A model generated the notes under the pieces. The model was not told the origin of the DNA, did no database searches, and saw only the letters and a program-made list of their open reading frames with translations. A stretch of DNA of 38,403 nt from Pseudomonadota bacterium. GTDB lineage: Bacteria > Pseudomonadota > Gammaproteobacteria > Burkholderiales > Burkholderiaceae_C. The stretch spans positions 136 to 38,538 of the forward strand of contig JAFEEB010000004.1 in the NCBI GenBank assembly GCA_018241325.1, read 5' to 3'. Positions 1-7,474 of this stretch are shown one piece after another. How positions within the stretch are numbered: position 1 is the first letter of the stretch; each line of letters starts with the position of its first letter. A program made the position numbers and the translations under genes.

Positions 1-125
1 TCGGCTGGGTGCTGGTGTGGGCGCTGCTGAGCCGTTTTCGCGCCGACCGCCAGTTCTGGCACGACATCTGGGCCGGCACGCGCCTGATCGACGTGCGGCC
101 CGCCGCGGACGGGGCGCGCCCGTGA
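1..125 (+). CDS. RDD family membrane protein, C-terminal fragment
   Basis: Only the last 40 codons are in the window, read from base 3 to the TGA at 123-125. The visible end contains a short hydrophobic stretch (WVLVWALLSRF) followed by RQFWHDIWAGTRLID. This resembles the C-terminal FWHDxxAGTR signature of RDD-domain integral membrane proteins, whose role is poorly defined. The stop codon overlaps the GTG start of dgkA, so the two genes are translationally coupled. The family call rests on a short motif, and the N-terminal part must be checked upstream of the window. Confidence 0.6.
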   Translation, partial: GWVLVWALLSRFRADRQFWHDIWAGTRLIDVRPAADGARP

Positions 126-517
126 TCGCCAGCCCGCCCCCCCAGCCGCCACGCAAGAACCACGCTGGCCTGGCCCGCCTGGCGCCGGCGCTGCGCCACT
201 CGCTGGCGGGGCTGCGCGCGGCCTGGGACGAAGGAGCCTTTCGCCAGGAGGTGGCGCTGGCCGTGCCGCTGATTCCGCTCGCCTTCTGGCTGGGCCAGGG
301 CTGGGTCGAGGTGGCGCTGCTGGCCGGCTCCGTCGTCGGCGTGCTGATCGTCGAGCTGCTCAACAGCGGCATCGAGGCCGCCATCGACCGCTTCGGCGAC
401 GACTGGCACCTGCTCTCCAAGCGCGCCAAGGACCTGGGCTCGGCGGCCGTGCTGCTGGCCCTGCTGCTGGCCGGCGCCATCTGGGCTGCCGCGCTCTATC
501 ACCGTTTTCTCACCTGA
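122..517 (+). CDS. dgkA: Diacylglycerol kinase (DgkA, prokaryotic type)
   Basis: Small integral membrane enzyme that phosphorylates diacylglycerol with ATP to phosphatidate, recycling lipid released from osmoregulated glucan and lipopolysaccharide modification. The 131-residue product has three hydrophobic segments and the family hallmark VELLNSGIEAAIDRF. Its middle part, EGAFRQEVALAVPL, also matches the family. I start it at the GTG at 122, which overlaps the upstream stop in a GTGA arrangement. The frame is open further upstream, but that part would lie inside the RDD gene. Length is close to the roughly 120 residues usual for the family. The next gene starts 5 bases after the stop. Confidence 0.9.
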   Translation: MIASPPPQPPRKNHAGLARLAPALRHSLAGLRAAWDEGAFRQEVALAVPLIPLAFWLGQGWVEVALLAGSVVGVLIVELLNSGIEAAIDRFGDDWHLLSKRAKDLGSAAVLLALLLAGAIWAAALYHRFLT

Positions 518-522
518 TCGCC

Positions 523-1131
523 ATGTCCGAAGTTTCTGTTTCTGCCGCCGCACCCGCCTTTTCCATCTGCGTCTACTGCGGCTCGCGCCCCGGCGCCAAC
601 CCCGCCTTTGCCGAGGCAGCCGCTGGCGTGGGCCGCTGGATCGGCGAGCGCGGCGGCCAGCTCGTGTACGGCGGTGGCCGCAGCGGCCTGATGGGCGTGG
701 TGGCCAACGCGACGCTGGCCGCCGGCGGGCGCGTGGTCGGCGTCATCCCGCAGGCGCTGGTGGACCGCGAACAGGCGCACCGCGGCTGCACCGAACTGCA
801 CGTGGTCGACACCATGCACGAGCGCAAGCGCCGCATGGCCGAGCGCGCCGACGCCTTCCTGGCCCTGCCCGGCGGCATCGGCACGATGGAAGAGTTCTTC
901 GAGATCTGGACCTGGCACCAGCTGGGCTACCACGGCAAGCCCGTGGGCCTGCTGAACGTGGACGGCTACTACGACGCGCTGCTGCAGTTCATGCACACCG
1001 GCGTGCGCGCCGGCTTCATGGACGAGGCGCAGATGCGGATGGTCGCCACCGGCGCCCAATGGCCAAGCCTGCTGCCTGAACTGGTCGAGCGTGCTGGCTT
1101 CACCGCGCCAACGCAGCTCAACGCGATCTGA
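523..1131 (+). CDS. LOG-family (TIGR00730) cytokinin riboside 5'-monophosphate phosphoribohydrolase-like protein
   Basis: Rossmann-fold protein of 202 residues in the lysine decarboxylase-like/LOG family. Characterised members hydrolyse the N-glycosidic bond of nucleoside 5'-monophosphates such as AMP or cytokinin nucleotides. Diagnostic elements are the N-terminal VYCGSRPGANPAFA, then LVYGGGRSGLMG, and the catalytic and phosphate-binding loop LPGGIGTMEEFFEIW (the PGGxGTxxE signature). The tail KPVGLLNVDGYYDALLQF is also typical. Some such genes are misnamed lysine decarboxylase, and no PLP site is present. It follows dgkA after 5 bases and probably shares its transcript. It converges with hemW, whose end is 2 bases downstream. 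No strong Shine-Dalgarno sequence is visible. Confidence 0.9.
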   Translation: MSEVSVSAAAPAFSICVYCGSRPGANPAFAEAAAGVGRWIGERGGQLVYGGGRSGLMGVVANATLAAGGRVVGVIPQALVDREQAHRGCTELHVVDTMHERKRRMAERADAFLALPGGIGTMEEFFEIWTWHQLGYHGKPVGLLNVDGYYDALLQFMHTGVRAGFMDEAQMRMVATGAQWPSLLPELVERAGFTAPTQLNAI

Positions 1132-1133
1132 AC

Positions 1134-2348
1134 TCAGCCCGGCGGCAGAAACAGCTGCTGCAGGTCGCTCAGAAAGTCGAAGCCGCGCGCCGTGGGCCGC
1201 AGGCCGGCTCCGCCGGGCTCCAACCAGCCCTGGTCCTCGGCCTGCCGCAGGGCGGCGCGCACGCGCTCGGCCGGCAGGCCGGTGCGCGCGCTGAACTCGG
1301 ACAGGGCAAAGCCGTCCTTCAGCCGCAGCGCGTTCAGCATGAATTCGAACGGCAGGTCGCCCGGCGTCACCTCGTGGTGGCTGGCCACCGCGTCGCCGGC
1401 CAGCGCCTGCTGCATGTAGCGCTCGGGCAGGCGGTGGCGCACCTGGCGCAGCACGCGGTGGGCAAAGCTGAGCTTGCCGTGCGCGCCGGCGCCGATACCC
1501 AGGTAGTCGCCGAACTGCCAGTAGTTCAGGTTGTGCACGCAGCGGTGGCCGGCCCGCGCGTAGGCCGACACCTCGTAGCGCTCCAGGCCGGCGGCGCCGG
1601 TCAGTTCGGTGATGCGGTCCAGCATGTCCCAGGCCACGTCCTCCTCGGGCAGGCGCGGCGGGTACTTGGCAAACACCGTGTTGGGCTCGATCGTCAGGTG
1701 GTAGATCGACAGGTGCGGCGGCGCGAACGACAGCGCGGTGCGCACGTCCTGCTCCAGCTCGGCCAGCGTCTGGCCCGGCAGCGCGTACATCAGGTCGAGG
1801 TTGAAGGTGTCGAAGGCGCGCGCCGCCTCGGCCAGCGCGGCCCGCGCTTGCGCGCCGTCGTGCACGCGGCCCAGGGCCTTGAGATGCGCATCGTTGAAGC
1901 TTTGCACGCCCACCGACAGGCGCGTGACGCCGGCGGCCCGAAAGGCGGCAAAGCGCTCGCGCTCGAAGGTGCCCGGGTTGGCCTCCAGCGTGATCTCGCA
2001 CGCCGGCACCAGCGGCAGGCGCGCGCGAATGCCCTCGATCAGGCGCGCGATGCTCTCGGGCGCAAACAGGCTGGGCGTGCCGCCGCCAAAGAACACGCTG
2101 ACCACCGGCCGGCCCCAGACCAGCGGCAGGCTGGACTCCAGGTCGGCCAGCAGCGCCTGCACGTAGCGCTGCTCCTGCGCATCGGCGTCCACCTCGGGGC
2201 GCAGCGCGTGCGAATTGAAGTCGCAGTACGGGCACTTGCGGATGCACCAGGGCAGATGCACGTACAGCGACAGCGGCGGCAGCGCGGGCAAGTTCAACGG
2301 ACCCGGGCCCATCAGGGCAACGACGTCCATGGGTGCGCTCACATCCAT
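1134..2348 (-). CDS. hemW: HemW, radical SAM haem chaperone (HemN-like)
   Basis: Radical SAM protein of 404 residues. HemW proteins were long annotated as oxygen-independent coproporphyrinogen III oxidase, but act as haem-binding proteins that deliver haem to acceptors such as respiratory enzymes. The [4Fe-4S] site is CIRKCPYC (Cys35, Cys39, Cys42), preceded by LSLYVHLPW. FFGGGTPSLF is the SAM-binding glycine motif, and LTEL-type helices and a winged C-terminal domain follow. The ATG at 2348 overlaps the end of rdgB by 10 bases and has AAAGAG just upstream. An internal ATG at 2330 is possible but lacks a ribosome binding site. It is the last gene of the rph-rdgB-hemW group. Confidence 0.9.
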   Translation of the reverse strand: MDVSAPMDVVALMGPGPLNLPALPPLSLYVHLPWCIRKCPYCDFNSHALRPEVDADAQEQRYVQALLADLESSLPLVWGRPVVSVFFGGGTPSLFAPESIARLIEGIRARLPLVPACEITLEANPGTFERERFAAFRAAGVTRLSVGVQSFNDAHLKALGRVHDGAQARAALAEAARAFDTFNLDLMYALPGQTLAELEQDVRTALSFAPPHLSIYHLTIEPNTVFAKYPPRLPEEDVAWDMLDRITELTGAAGLERYEVSAYARAGHRCVHNLNYWQFGDYLGIGAGAHGKLSFAHRVLRQVRHRLPERYMQQALAGDAVASHHEVTPGDLPFEFMLNALRLKDGFALSEFSARTGLPAERVRAALRQAEDQGWLEPGGAGLRPTARGFDFLSDLQQLFLPPG

Positions 2349-2938
2349 CGCTCTTTGATCAATTCCAGCATCACGCGCGCAGCCTGACCGCGGTGGCTGT
2401 GCGCGTTTTTCACCTCGGACGGCAACTCGGCAAAGGTCTGGCCCAGAGCGGGGATGAGCATCACCGGGTCAAAGCCAAAACCGCCCGCGCCGCGCGGCTC
2501 GCACACGATCTCGCCGACCACACGGCCCACCGCAATCAGGGGCTCGGGGTCATCGACGCTGCGCAAGGCCACCAGTGTGCTCACCAAGGCCGCGCGCCGC
2601 TGCTCGATGCCCTGCATCTGCTCCAGCAGCGCGCGCACGTTGTTGGCGTCGCCCTTGGGGTAGCCAAAGCGCGTGGCGTAGAAGGCCGTGTCCACGCCGG
2701 GCTGACCGCCAAAGACATCGACACACAGACCGGCGTCGTCGGCCAGCGCCGGCAGGCCGGTGGCCGCGCTGGCATGGCGCGCCTTGGCCAGCGCGTTTTC
2801 GACAAAGGTGCGATACGGCTCCTCGGCCTCGCCCACGCCCAAGTCCGACTGGCGCACCAGGCTCATGCCCAGCGGCGCCAGCAGCTCTTGCAGCTCGGCC
2901 AGCTTGCCGGCGTTGTGGGAGGCCAGCACGATTTTCAT
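2339..2938 (-). CDS. rdgB: dITP/XTP pyrophosphatase (RdgB/HAM1 family)
   Basis: House-cleaning nucleotidase that hydrolyses dITP, ITP and XTP to the monophosphate and pyrophosphate, keeping deaminated purines out of DNA and RNA. The 199-residue protein begins MKIVLASHNAGKLAELQ, the family's substrate-binding N-terminus. It carries ALADDAGLCVDVFGGQPGV with the catalytic aspartate, and GGFGFDPVM near the C-terminus. I start at the ATG at 2938, preceded by GGAA; a TTG two codons upstream (2944) is less likely. Its end overlaps the start of hemW. A short dispersed repeat lies between rph and this gene. Confidence 0.95.
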   Translation of the reverse strand: MKIVLASHNAGKLAELQELLAPLGMSLVRQSDLGVGEAEEPYRTFVENALAKARHASAATGLPALADDAGLCVDVFGGQPGVDTAFYATRFGYPKGDANNVRALLEQMQGIEQRRAALVSTLVALRSVDDPEPLIAVGRVVGEIVCEPRGAGGFGFDPVMLIPALGQTFAELPSEVKNAHSHRGQAARVMLELIKERWM

Positions 2939-2954
2939 GAGCAAATTCCATTGC

Positions 2955-2992
2955 AGCGCACGACCAGCAAGCGCAAGCAGCTATCAATTCAA
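2955..2992. repeat. Short dispersed repeat family B, copy 1 (contains the rph stop codon)
   Basis: The motif CAAGCGCAAGCAGCTAT with AT-rich edge lies between rph and rdgB. The same motif, in full or half-palindrome form, recurs near 13700, 16040, 19592, 22405 and 36691. The repeat covers the 3' end of rph, so that the rph stop (TGA, complement of 2984-2986) lies inside or at the edge of the element. It has no T-tract typical of a terminator. Confidence 0.65.
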
Positions 2993-3718
2993 GAGTGACT
3001 GGCGTTGCAGCTCGATCAGCTCGCCAATGCCCTTGTCGGCCAGTTGCAGCAGCCGATCCATCTCGGCGCGCGAAAAGGCCGCGCCCTCGGCCGTGCCCTG
3101 CACCTCGACGAAGTGTCCGGCGCCGGTCATCACCACGTTCATGTCGGTGTCGCAGGCCGAGTCTTCGTCATAGTCCAGGTCCAGCAGCGGCACGCCGGCG
3201 ACGATGCCTACTGAAATGGCGGCAACCGGACCGATGATGGGCGAGGCCGCAATCCGCCCTTGCGCCAGCAGCCAGCTCACCGCGTCCTGCGCGGCCACGA
3301 AGGCGCCGGTGATGCTCGCGGTGCGCGTGCCGCCGTCGGCCTGGATCACGTCGCAGTCCAGGTGAATGGTGCGCTCGCCCAGCGCCTTCAGGTCGAACAC
3401 GGCGCGCAGGCTGCGGCCGATCAGGCGCTGGATCTCCTGCGTGCGCCCGCTTTGCTTGCCGCGCGCGGCTTCGCGGTCACCGCGCGTGTGGGTGGCGCGC
3501 GGCAGCATGCCGTATTCGGCCGTCACCCAGCCTTCGCCGCTGCCGCGCTTGTGCGGGGGCACTTTTTCTTCGACGGAGGCGGTGCACAGCACGCGCGTGC
3601 CGCCGAACTCGATCAACACGGAGCCCTCGGCATAAGTGGTGTAGTGGCGCGTGATGCGCACCGGGCGCAGGCTGTCGAAGGTGCGGCCTGCGCGGTGATG
3701 GGCTGTGGTTTCCGTCAT
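2984..3718 (-). CDS. rph: Ribonuclease PH
   Basis: Phosphorolytic 3'-5' exoribonuclease that trims tRNA 3' ends. The 244-residue protein shows the family blocks in order: [59 protein letters not shown] (phosphate-binding arginines) and [19 protein letters not shown]. Length fits the usual 238-245. The ATG at 3718 matches the family start. The frame stays open to a GTG at 3766 that has AGGG upstream and lies 19 bases beyond the PP2C stop; using it would add 16 residues encoded partly by a G10/C10 tract. The canonical start lacks a good ribosome binding site because that tract lies just before it. Phosphatase and kinase genes lie upstream on the same strand. Confidence 0.95.
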   Translation of the reverse strand: MTETTAHHRAGRTFDSLRPVRITRHYTTYAEGSVLIEFGGTRVLCTASVEEKVPPHKRGSGEGWVTAEYGMLPRATHTRGDREAARGKQSGRTQEIQRLIGRSLRAVFDLKALGERTIHLDCDVIQADGGTRTASITGAFVAAQDAVSWLLAQGRIAASPIIGPVAAISVGIVAGVPLLDLDYDEDSACDTDMNVVMTGAGHFVEVQGTAEGAAFSRAEMDRLLQLADKGIGELIELQRQSLLN

Positions 3719-3722
3719 AAAT

Positions 3723-3743
3723 GGGGGGGGGGTGCAAAAAAAA
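3723..3743. repeat. Homopolymer tracts G10 and A8 immediately upstream of rph
   Basis: Ten consecutive G bases (3723-3732) and eight A bases (3736-3743) are separated by TGC. On the rph coding strand this is T8-GCA-C10 ending 4 bases before the ATG. Such tracts are prone to slipped-strand length change. The tract occupies the place where the ribosome binding site should be. Confidence 0.85.
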
Positions 3744-3784
3744 CAGGTGCCGACGGGTCGCGGCACGCGCCCTGGGCGGCGCGC

Positions 3785-4690
3785 TCAGCGCCGGGCGGCG
3801 CTGCGCTGGATGGCGTCGTTGATCTCGGCGATCGAGCGCTCGATGGCCTGCTCGTCCAGTTCGTCGAGCAGCGGGTCGATCTCGGCGGCCTGGATGGTGG
3901 AGGCAAAGCTGTCGCGGTCCATCAGCTCGGTCTGCGTGAAGCCGCTGTCGGCAAAGGCCGGCTGCGCCGCTTCCCATTCGAGCGCCAGCACGGTGACGTT
4001 GTCCGAGCGCTCGCCGCCTTCCAGCAGCGCCTGCTCGACCAGCGCCGGCACGGCCTGCGCCACGGGCAGCGTGGACAGGGTTTCGATGATGTCGGTCTCT
4101 TCCACGCTGTCCCACAGCCCGTCGGAGCACAGCATCACCTTGTCCCCTTCAAGCAGCGGAATCGGCCCGCCCAGGTCATACATGGGCCGCGCGACCGAGC
4201 CCAGGCAGGTGAACAGCACGTTGCGGTTGAGAACCTCGGGCGCGGCGCCGGCCTGGGCCTGATGCGATTCGGCGTAGGAATGGTCACGCGTGCGGGCGAG
4301 CAGCTTGCCCTGGCGCAGCACATACAGGCGCGAGTCGCCGCAATGCACCCAATGCAGCACGCCATCTTGCACCACTGCCGCCACCACCGTGGTGCGCGGC
4401 GTGTCCAGCAGGGCCTGCGCGCTGGCGTAACGGATGATCTCGTGGTGCGCCGCCATCACGCCGATCGACAGGAAATCGGACACCACGGCCAGGCGCGCGT
4501 GCGCGCGGCGCTGGAACTGCGCGGAAAACGTCTGCAAGGCAATCTGGGCCGCCACCTCGCCGTCGGGGTGCCCACCCATGCCATCGGCCAGCACGAACAG
4601 GCCCGCGTCGCGCGTGTAGCAATAACCCATGCGGTCTTCGTTCTTCTCGCGCCCTCCGATGCGACTGAGCTGAAAGATGGAGAACTTCAT
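3785..4690 (-). CDS. PP2C-family Ser/Thr protein phosphatase
   Basis: Metal-dependent protein phosphatase (PPM/PP2C, stp-like) of 301 residues, cytoplasmic, with no signal or membrane segment. Metal-coordinating blocks are seen in order: GGREKNEDR near residues 12-20, FVLADGMGGHPDGEVAA near 32-48, LCSDGLWDSVEE in the second half and RSDNVTVLALEW. A tail of roughly 60 residues beyond the catalytic core ends in an acidic helix. The ATG at 4690 opens the conserved MKFSIFQLSR. The frame extends 14 codons upstream without a plausible start. The eukaryote-like kinase gene lies 170 bases upstream on the same strand, so this is the likely antagonist of that kinase. Confidence 0.9.
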   Translation of the reverse strand: MKFSIFQLSRIGGREKNEDRMGYCYTRDAGLFVLADGMGGHPDGEVAAQIALQTFSAQFQRRAHARLAVVSDFLSIGVMAAHHEIIRYASAQALLDTPRTTVVAAVVQDGVLHWVHCGDSRLYVLRQGKLLARTRDHSYAESHQAQAGAAPEVLNRNVLFTCLGSVARPMYDLGGPIPLLEGDKVMLCSDGLWDSVEETDIIETLSTLPVAQAVPALVEQALLEGGERSDNVTVLALEWEAAQPAFADSGFTQTELMDRDSFASTIQAAEIDPLLDELDEQAIERSIAEINDAIQRSAARR

Positions 4691-4860
4691 GCCCGTCGTC
4701 CATGCAGCCGAATGCCGACCGCAGCGGCACAAGTCCGATGGCCGCGCAGCCGGCCGTTGCAGCGATCACCGTGGACGGGCCCAGCCCGGTCCCTGACGAT
4801 GCCCCGCCGCAGGGAGGTGACGCGCCAACGCGCCGCGTGTGGAGCCTGGGGGTGGACCAT

Positions 4861-5868
4861 CTATCTCATCCGCGTGGCGAAGTGGGTGGCGCGCTTGATG
4901 TTCTTCTTGGTGTCGGTCAGCACGTTGTCCAGCCCCAGGCGCACCTTCTCGGTCACCGACAGCTTGGTGTAGCGCCGCTCGCCCTCGCGCGAGAGCTCCT
5001 TTTGCAGCGCGAACACCGACTGCGGGCGCGACAGCGGATCGAGCGCCATGCACCACTCCACCATCTCGATCAGGCTGTCCGAATACAGCCCCCGCATGCG
5101 CGTGAGCGACAACGCCAGGCGGTCCTTCTCCAGGCGCTGCGGCGCCTCGTTGGGCGGATAGCCGTGCATGCAGGAGTAGATGCAGGCGCCGATGGCATAC
5201 ACGTCGGTCCAGGGGCCCATGGTGGCATCGCGCCGGTACATCTCGGGGGCGGCAAAGCCCGGCGTGTACATCGGGCGCGTGAAGTTGCCCTCCTTGTTCA
5301 GCACCTCGCGTGCCGCGCCAAAGTCGAGCATCACCGCGCGGTTGTCGTCGGTGATGAAGATGTTGGCGGGTTTCAAATCGAGGTGCAGCATCTTGTGCTG
5401 GTGCACCACGCGCAGGCCGCGCAAAATCTCGTCAAACAGCGAGCGAATGGTGGACTCGCGAAACACCTTGTCCTTCTTCAGCTCGCGCGCCGTCACGATG
5501 AAGTCCTGCAAGGTGGCGCCTTCCAGGTAGTTCATCACCATGTAAACGGTCTCGTTCTGGCGGAAAAAATTCAGCACGCTGACCACCGAGGCGTGCGAAA
5601 TCTGCGCCAGCGAGCGGCCTTCCTCGAAAAAGCTCTTCAGGCCCAGGCGATACAGCGAGAGCTTCTCGGGCGCCACCTGGGGCACCAACTCGCCCGGCGC
5701 GCGCAGCGTCAGCGCCGTGGGCAGATACTCCTTGATGGCCACCTGCTGGCCCGACGCGTCCACGGCCAGGTACACCAGCCCGAAACCACCGCCTGCCAAC
5801 TTGCGCAGCACGCGATATCCGCCGATCATGGTGTCGGACGGCAAGGGGGCGGGCTTGGGCTTTGCCAT
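4861..5868 (-). CDS. Eukaryotic-like Ser/Thr protein kinase
   Basis: Hanks-type kinase of 335 residues. Visible landmarks are the glycine loop KLAGGGFGLVYLAVD (about 23-37), the VAIK lysine (Lys46), the catalytic loop HLDLKPANIF (Asp164, Lys166, Asn169), DFG at 182-184 and APEM at 207-210. The catalytic loop reads HLD where most kinases have HRD. That arginine normally contacts the activation-loop phosphate, so activation may not need loop phosphorylation. There is no transmembrane segment or extracellular sensor; the C-terminus is a basic tail of about 30 residues (KKNIKRATHFATRMR). It is paired with the PP2C gene downstream and divergent from yicC across 89 bases. Substrates are unknown. 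Confidence 0.92.
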   Translation of the reverse strand: MAKPKPAPLPSDTMIGGYRVLRKLAGGGFGLVYLAVDASGQQVAIKEYLPTALTLRAPGELVPQVAPEKLSLYRLGLKSFFEEGRSLAQISHASVVSVLNFFRQNETVYMVMNYLEGATLQDFIVTARELKKDKVFRESTIRSLFDEILRGLRVVHQHKMLHLDLKPANIFITDDNRAVMLDFGAAREVLNKEGNFTRPMYTPGFAAPEMYRRDATMGPWTDVYAIGACIYSCMHGYPPNEAPQRLEKDRLALSLTRMRGLYSDSLIEMVEWCMALDPLSRPQSVFALQKELSREGERRYTKLSVTEKVRLGLDNVLTDTKKNIKRATHFATRMR

Positions 5869-5957
5869 AATTTGCGGGCTTCGGTTGCATCGACGTTGCG
5901 CGCTGGAACCCGCGAACCGCGAAACCCAATGCCGCCCTGCAACCCAAGGAATGTTAC

Positions 5958-6875
5958 ATGCCAGTTTACAGTATGACGGGCTTTGCCAGCGGCCGGCTCG
6001 GCGCCGCCGATGCCTTCGGCGACGCCGCGTCGCAAGCGCCGCGTCCCGCGGGCCTGACGATCGAACTGCGCTCGGTCAACAGCCGTTTTCTCGACCTGGC
6101 CTTTCGGCTGCCGGACGAGATGCGCCAGCACGAGATGCCGCTGCGCGAGCTGCTGGGCCAGCGCGTCAAGCGCGGCAAGCTCGAGCTGCGCGCCGTGCTC
6201 GAAGGACGCGCGGCCAGCCCCGTGGGCGATCCGTCCACCGCCCTGCTTCAGCAGCTGTCCAGCCTGCAAGACAAGGTGCGTGCCTGGCTGCCCGACGCCG
6301 CGCCGCTGGGCGTGGCCGACGTGCAGCGCCTGGCGGGCGCTGCCGACGTCCCGCGCGAATGGCCGGTCAAGGCGGTACTGGCCTTGACGCAAACGGTGCT
6401 GGACGATTTCATGGCCGCCCGCGCCCGCGAAGGCGAACGCCTGGGCCAGCTGCTGCGGGCGCGCGTGAGCGAGTTGCGCCAGCTCGCCCGCCAAGCCGAG
6501 CCCCTGGTGCCGCAGGCCGTGCAGGCCCAAAAGCAGCGCTTCATCGCGCGCTGGAACGAGGCCCTGGCCGACGCCGGCGCGCAGGTGCCCGGCACGGCGG
6601 CGCAAGAGCGCGCCCTGTCCGAAGCCGCCGCCTTCGCGATCCGCATCGACGTGGCCGAAGAGCTGGGGCGCCTGGGCGCGCACCTGGATGAAATCGAAGC
6701 CGTGCTGAACCAGGGCGGCGAAGTCGGCAAGCGGCTGGACTTCCTGATCCAGGAGCTGCACCGCGAGGCCAACACCCTGGGCTCCAAATCCGCGGTGCTG
6801 GAGCTCTCGCGCGTCAGCGTGGACATGAAGGTGCTGATCGAGCAGATGCGCGAGCAGGTGCAGAACATCGAGTGA
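5958..6875 (+). CDS. yicC: YicC/YloC family endoribonuclease
   Basis: Protein of 305 residues. YicC proteins are endoribonucleases implicated in small-RNA turnover and stationary-phase survival. The conserved N-terminus [10 protein letters not shown] is followed by [20 protein letters not shown]. The C-terminal DUF1732 block includes [20 protein letters not shown] and ends [19 protein letters not shown] lies 9 bases before the ATG. In many relatives yicC is followed by gmk; here it is followed by a DNA glycosylase whose possible GTG start overlaps the yicC stop. Confidence 0.93.
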   Translation: MPVYSMTGFASGRLGAADAFGDAASQAPRPAGLTIELRSVNSRFLDLAFRLPDEMRQHEMPLRELLGQRVKRGKLELRAVLEGRAASPVGDPSTALLQQLSSLQDKVRAWLPDAAPLGVADVQRLAGAADVPREWPVKAVLALTQTVLDDFMAARAREGERLGQLLRARVSELRQLARQAEPLVPQAVQAQKQRFIARWNEALADAGAQVPGTAAQERALSEAAAFAIRIDVAEELGRLGAHLDEIEAVLNQGGEVGKRLDFLIQELHREANTLGSKSAVLELSRVSVDMKVLIEQMREQVQNIE

Positions 6876-6904
6876 GGCGCGCAGATCGCCGCAGCTTCAC
6901 CTTC

Positions 6905-7474
6905 ATGACTCGAGCCCTCCAACGCCAGGACTTTGCCGGCGACGCGGTAGACGTGGCGCGATCGCTGATCGGCGCCACGCTGCTGGTCGATGGCGTGGGC
7001 GGCCTCATCGTCGAGGCCGAAGCGTATGACATGACCGACGCCGCGGCGCACACGCACCGCGGCCCGACCGAGCGCAACCGCGCCATGTTCGGCCCGCCCG
7101 GCCATGCGTACGTGTACTTCAACTACGGCCTGCACTGGTGCCTGAACTTCGTCTGCCGCGAAAGCGGGCACGGCGCCGGCGTGCTGATCCGCGCGCTGCA
7201 GCCGACCCACGGGCTGGACCGCATGCGCCAGCGGCGCGGTCTGGATGACGAGCGCCTGCTGTGCGCCGGCCCGGGCCGCGTGGGGCAGGCGCTGGGCATC
7301 ACCAAGGCCCTGTACGGACTGCCGCTGGACGAGCCCCCGTTTGTTCTGCGCGCGCCGGATGCGACGGGCGCGATTGAGGTGATCGCCGGCCCGCGCGTGG
7401 GCATCAGCAAGGCGCAGGCGCTGCCCTGGCGCTTTGGCCTGGCGGGATCACGCTACGTGAGCCGGCGCTTCTGA
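6905..7474 (+). CDS. mpg: DNA-3-methyladenine glycosylase (Mpg/AAG family)
   Basis: Excises 3-methyladenine and other alkylated or deaminated purines. The protein is about 189 residues from the ATG. Family features are [14 protein letters not shown], the catalytic region [14 protein letters not shown] (Glu as general base), the intercalating and lesion-pocket segment [20 protein letters not shown], and [16 protein letters not shown] at 6872 overlapping the yicC stop would add 11 residues ([11 protein letters not shown]); neither start has a clear ribosome binding site. The 3' end overlaps the convergent symporter gene by 27 bases (7448-7474). Confidence 0.92.
   Translation: MTRALQRQDFAGDAVDVARSLIGATLLVDGVGGLIVEAEAYDMTDAAAHTHRGPTERNRAMFGPPGHAYVYFNYGLHWCLNFVCRESGHGAGVLIRALQPTHGLDRMRQRRGLDDERLLCAGPGRVGQALGITKALYGLPLDEPPFVLRAPDATGAIEVIAGPRVGISKAQALPWRFGLAGSRYVSRRF

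Noticed and set aside
4691-4860. Small gene between the PP2C and kinase genes
   Set aside because: No start codon with a ribosome binding site and no recognisable product; it most likely holds the PP2C leader.
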